The notes under the pieces were generated by a model that did not search any database, had not been told where the DNA came from, and worked only from the letters and a program-made list of their open reading frames with translations. Of a stretch of 17,924 bases of DNA, positions 15,445 to 17,924 are shown one piece after another. Both the position numbers and the translations under genes were made by a program. The stretch's first letter is position 1. Each line of letters starts with the position of its first letter. This DNA comes from Planctomycetota bacterium. Lineage in GTDB: Bacteria > Planctomycetota > Phycisphaerae > Sedimentisphaerales > Anaerobacaceae. Where the stretch lies: NCBI GenBank assembly GCA_026386835.1, contig JAPLMV010000061.1, forward strand, positions 1-17,924. Direction: 5' to 3'.

Positions 15445-15446
15445 TA

Positions 15447-16553
15447 ATGATGGAAACTATCGAAAATGAGATGATTTCGCAGGAAACAGGGCCTATTTTA
15501 CAACTGAAAAGGCCGCTTCTGACCCTTGACCAGTATGCCGTCCGCGAGGGCGTCTCCCCAGGCATTCTCGAACAGTGCGGAAAGCTCGGCATCGTCCAGA
15601 TACGAAAACACAAAGGCCGAACCTACGTTGTCGATGTTCCAATCACCCCAAATATGCCGGAACTTGTCGGCGACCCCGCAAAGCCGATTGATAAAGCCGA
15701 GCGCGCCCGCAGAATAGCGGAGCTTGTCAAAAAGGCCTTCCCTGCCGAACCGCAGGCTGTTGCACCGCTGAAACCAAAAATCGCCCCTGACAATACTAAA
15801 AGGGCCTCTAAATTATACCGAGACGCCGTAGATATATTCTCAAGTCCATTGCTTGTTCTCCCAAAATCGGCTAAGCCCTTAACCGAGACAGTATTGCCTG
15901 CTCCGCCTGATTTGCTCAAAATAGCCGATGAACCAGTTGCCCCTCTCGAAGACATCGACTGGGATGAAATCCTAAACGATATGCAGTCCTCCCAGCCGCA
16001 ATCGCTCGATGTCCTTGAAGAGCCGATAGTCCTTGAGACTCCTTACGAAGAGCTTTTCGAGGAAAGCATTGAAATCCAGCGTCATCCCCAGCCCCGGCAG
16101 CCGCAGACTGCTCGGCCTGCAAAAAACCAGCAGCAATCTATCTTTGCAAAACTCAAAGCCGGTTTTACCTGGCGAGTCGCCGCAGTATTTTTCATGGCCT
16201 GTTTGTTTATCGGTGTTACTGGCGCTGTCCGGCTGTATCGGGACAGGCAAATCCAGATTGATAAAGTCAAAAGAGCCAATGCCGCAGTCAGGCAGTTCGT
16301 CGATAGTTCTGCCCAGGCCAACAGGCAGGCAACGGAACTTCAGAGCGGGCTTAACAATTCCGTTGCGCAGCTTCAGCAGTTAAAGGCGACGCTCGAAAAT
16401 TCAAAGGCCGAGCTTAAAACCACTCAGGATGAGCTTACCACGAGCAGGCAGAATCTTGAAAATATCCGCCGCAATAATACCGAGGCCCTGCAACGCCTTA
16501 ATGAGCGTATCCAAAAGCTCGCCGAGCGGATGCCAAATTCGACCAGTAATTAA
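15447..16553 (+). CDS. Unrecognised protein: HTH-like N-terminus, one membrane segment, C-terminal coiled coil
   Basis: A 368-residue protein I cannot assign. Near residues 24-63, LLTLDQYAVREGVSP... and GRTYVVDVP look like an excisionase/MerR-type winged helix-turn-helix. A long acidic, Pro-rich linker follows (about 70-230). One hydrophobic segment (VAAVFFMACLFIGVTGAV, about 244-261) comes next, then a coiled coil of about 95 residues rich in Gln, Leu, Asn and Glu to the end. If the HTH is cytoplasmic, the coiled coil is probably periplasmic, but charges on both sides of the membrane segment leave the topology open. ATG 15450 is an equal start choice; no good Shine-Dalgarno is seen. The last 56 nt overlap the opposing asnB gene. 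It could be a membrane-tethered DNA-binding or chromosome/envelope-linking protein; that is a guess. Confidence 0.65.
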   Translation: MMETIENEMISQETGPILQLKRPLLTLDQYAVREGVSPGILEQCGKLGIVQIRKHKGRTYVVDVPITPNMPELVGDPAKPIDKAERARRIAELVKKAFPAEPQAVAPLKPKIAPDNTKRASKLYRDAVDIFSSPLLVLPKSAKPLTETVLPAPPDLLKIADEPVAPLEDIDWDEILNDMQSSQPQSLDVLEEPIVLETPYEELFEESIEIQRHPQPRQPQTARPAKNQQQSIFAKLKAGFTWRVAAVFFMACLFIGVTGAVRLYRDRQIQIDKVKRANAAVRQFVDSSAQANRQATELQSGLNNSVAQLQQLKATLENSKAELKTTQDELTTSRQNLENIRRNNTEALQRLNERIQKLAERMPNSTSN

Positions 16554-17924
16554 AAACGAACACGAGCCAGAGCTGCCGGGCGGTGTCCCTTCTGCCGCTT
16601 ATATGCTCGTCATACATATTGTTAACATATTCGTAATCGAGCAACCCCGTATCATAGTATCGACGATTCGTAATAAATTCCCTGATAAGACCGCTTTGTT
16701 TTACCCAGCGGGAAACAGGTACCGTAAATCCCCTCTTGGGTCTGTGAATAATTTTTGAAGGAATGTATTTGGACGCAATCTTTTTGAGCAGCCATTTTGT
16801 TGTAAATCCTTTTATCTTGTATTTTTCCGGCAGACTCAAAACCATAGGAACCAGCCGATAGTCCAAAAAAGGCGTGCGGGCCTCGAGCGAAGTAAGCATC
16901 GACGCCAAATCAACCTTTTTAAGTATGTCTTCGGAAAGGTAATTGTGAATATCATTCAACTGCAAGGATAAGAGACTATTTTCGCCGTCGCAGTTAATAA
17001 ACGATTCGCTTTCGATAAATCTATCCGCCAACAAACATCGCCGCCGCTCGTCAGGAAAAGTCGCCATCCAATCAAGGTGTCTTCTGTTAATATGACCGCC
17101 AAAATCGTTTACAAACTTTTTTACTTTGAAAGTCAGACTCAGTTTTTTCTCCGACACAGGCAATAGATTAATCAACGGCTTTGCCGCCCGCACAACAGGT
17201 ACAGGGACATACCTGGCGAGCTTATAAGCCTTGTATGTGTCGTATCCGCCGAATACCTCATCACCGGCATCGCCCGACAGGGACACCGTAACATTTTGGC
17301 GCGTAATTTTAGATAGCAGATACGTAGGCAGCAAAGACGAATCCCCGAACGGCTCATCCATTCGTGCGATTATATATTCCATCAGGGGTTCATCGATATC
17401 CATATATTCAACATGATGCTTTGTGCCGATGTACTCGGATACCATCCTCGAGTATTTTACCTCATCGTAGGACTCGTCCCTGAAACCGATTGAAAAAGTG
17501 TCGAAATCTTTTTTACTCCCAGCAATAATTGCTGAAATCAGCGACGAATCAAGCCCGCCTGAAAGAAAACTTCCAACAGGCACGTCCGCAATCAGCCGTT
17601 TCTCCACAGCATCTACGATTGTCTCCTCTATCAACTCAATGCGCTGTGCTGGCGGCATCTGTGAACACTCAGCTATTTTCTCCTCAAGGTTGTAATATTG
17701 CATCCTGCTGATTTTTTTGGTTGTTAAGTCAAAAATCAGATTTTCAGAAGGTTTCAACTTCCAGCAATTCTCAAATATTGCCAGTTCACCTCCGATATAT
17801 TTTTGATAAAAGAAAAAATTCAAAGCGGTTGTATTCACCTTCAAATCGAGCTTGTGCTGCCTTATAGCCTTTAGCTCCGAGGCAAAGATAAATCTGCTGC
17901 CGTCAAAATAATAATAGAGCGGCT
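16498..17924 (-). CDS. asnB: Asparagine synthase (glutamine-hydrolysing), C-terminal part (5' end outside window)
   Basis: ATP-dependent amidotransferase that makes asparagine or, in surface-polysaccharide loci, amidates other acids. The frame is open to the window edge (visible start PLYYYFDGSRFIFASELKA), so the TTG at 17844 is not the real start. The N-terminal glutaminase with Cys2 lies outside the window. The synthetase domain shows the ATP-pyrophosphatase loop FLSGGLDSS, then FSIGF, LSGDAGDEVFGGYDTY and LEARTPFLDYRLV, all characteristic of the family. It ends ILRE-like with RQLWLVFVFNYW and a short variable tail. The last codons overlap the convergent HTH/coiled-coil gene. The family call is firm; whether it serves free asparagine synthesis or a glycan cluster depends on genes beyond the window. 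Confidence 0.93.
   Translation of the reverse strand, partial: PLYYYFDGSRFIFASELKAIRQHKLDLKVNTTALNFFFYQKYIGGELAIFENCWKLKPSENLIFDLTTKKISRMQYYNLEEKIAECSQMPPAQRIELIEETIVDAVEKRLIADVPVGSFLSGGLDSSLISAIIAGSKKDFDTFSIGFRDESYDEVKYSRMVSEYIGTKHHVEYMDIDEPLMEYIIARMDEPFGDSSLLPTYLLSKITRQNVTVSLSGDAGDEVFGGYDTYKAYKLARYVPVPVVRAAKPLINLLPVSEKKLSLTFKVKKFVNDFGGHINRRHLDWMATFPDERRRCLLADRFIESESFINCDGENSLLSLQLNDIHNYLSEDILKKVDLASMLTSLEARTPFLDYRLVPMVLSLPEKYKIKGFTTKWLLKKIASKYIPSKIIHRPKRGFTVPVSRWVKQSGLIREFITNRRYYDTGLLDYEYVNNMYDEHISGRRDTARQLWLVFVFNYWSNLASARRAFGYAH

Larger units (their letters stand above)
14986..15446. other. Intergenic region around the tRNA gene
   Basis: Apart from tRNA-Ser, its promoter, the terminator near 15001 and the promoter at 15396, I see no gene in this 461-nt stretch. 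A compact palindrome GCCCCTAAGGGGC lies at 15094-15106, about 30 nt after the tRNA's 3' end on the - strand. It has no T-run, so it could be an RNA-processing or rho-type stop structure at best. A 10-bp palindrome GCAAATTTGC is at 15274-15283. Confidence 0.6.

Noticed and set aside
15396..15446. TTG at 15396 as start of the HTH/coiled-coil protein
   Set aside because: That TTG is the start of a well-spaced -35 box, has no ribosome binding site, and the added residues (Asn/Ile-rich) only translate the palindrome.
17842..17844. TTG 17844 as start of asparagine synthase
   Set aside because: The frame upstream to the window edge encodes the conserved PLYYYFDGSRFIFASELK segment, so the gene begins outside the window.
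1..17924. CRISPR array, transposon ends, phage or toxin-antitoxin genes
   Set aside because: No regularly spaced repeats, transposase or integrase motifs, or paired small toxin/antitoxin frames were found on reading both strands.

Overview
The window reads as ordinary bacterial chromosome from a Gram-negative-type cell with an outer membrane. It holds a three-part RND efflux system, a site-2 protease and a type II-style pseudopilin. My best guess for the host is a planctomycete of the Phycisphaerae type. The guess rests on the large prepilin-like protein with an FADGH signature (H-X9-DG family) fused by an ATGA overlap to glmS, on the Cys-rich exported protein at the head of the efflux operon, and on AT-rich spacers around otherwise standard genes. 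This is inference; no rRNA or marker gene is present to fix it.

Layout. (1) 1-1539, + strand: the C-terminal part of thioredoxin reductase, then a small M50 site-2-protease-like membrane protein. (2) 1536-5740, - strand, read right to left: hisH and hisF (overlapping by 7 nt), a KimA/APC-type permease with a C-terminal cytosolic domain, and an unrecognised two-helix membrane protein whose stop interlocks with the protease stop in one TTAA. (3) 5741-6134: an AT-rich spacer with short direct and inverted repeats and the hisH promoter. (4) 6135-12144, - strand: a heavy-metal efflux operon. Its order is a small Cys-rich exported protein, an outer-membrane factor (CzcC/CusC type), a periplasmic adaptor (CzcB/CusB type) and an inner-membrane RND pump (CzcA/CusA type). 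(5) 12389-14985, + strand: glmS and a coupled pseudopilin-like protein, then a hairpin terminator. (6) 15138-15224, - strand: tRNA-Ser(UGA). (7) 15447-16553, + strand: an unrecognised protein with an HTH-like N-terminus, one membrane segment and a coiled coil, preceded by a strong promoter whose -10 box lies in a perfect 18-bp palindrome. (8) 16498-17924, - strand: asparagine synthase, cut by the window end and overlapping the previous gene tail-to-tail by 56 nt.

The observation I would follow first is the junction between the outer-membrane factor and the adaptor gene. The first has lost its normal C-terminus and runs out in a foreign frame. The second has a clear signal-peptide-like and His-rich N-terminus that is open in frame but has no usable start codon. 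This looks like a small deletion across the gene boundary, possibly at the shared bases GCAAAACAG, or an assembly collapse. A second theme is promoter geometry: hisH and the first gene of the efflux operon each have a well-spaced promoter that places transcription start on or beside the A of ATG, as in leaderless mRNAs. A third is the HTH/membrane/coiled-coil protein with its palindrome-covered promoter. I saw no CRISPR array, insertion sequence, phage gene or recognisable defence system.
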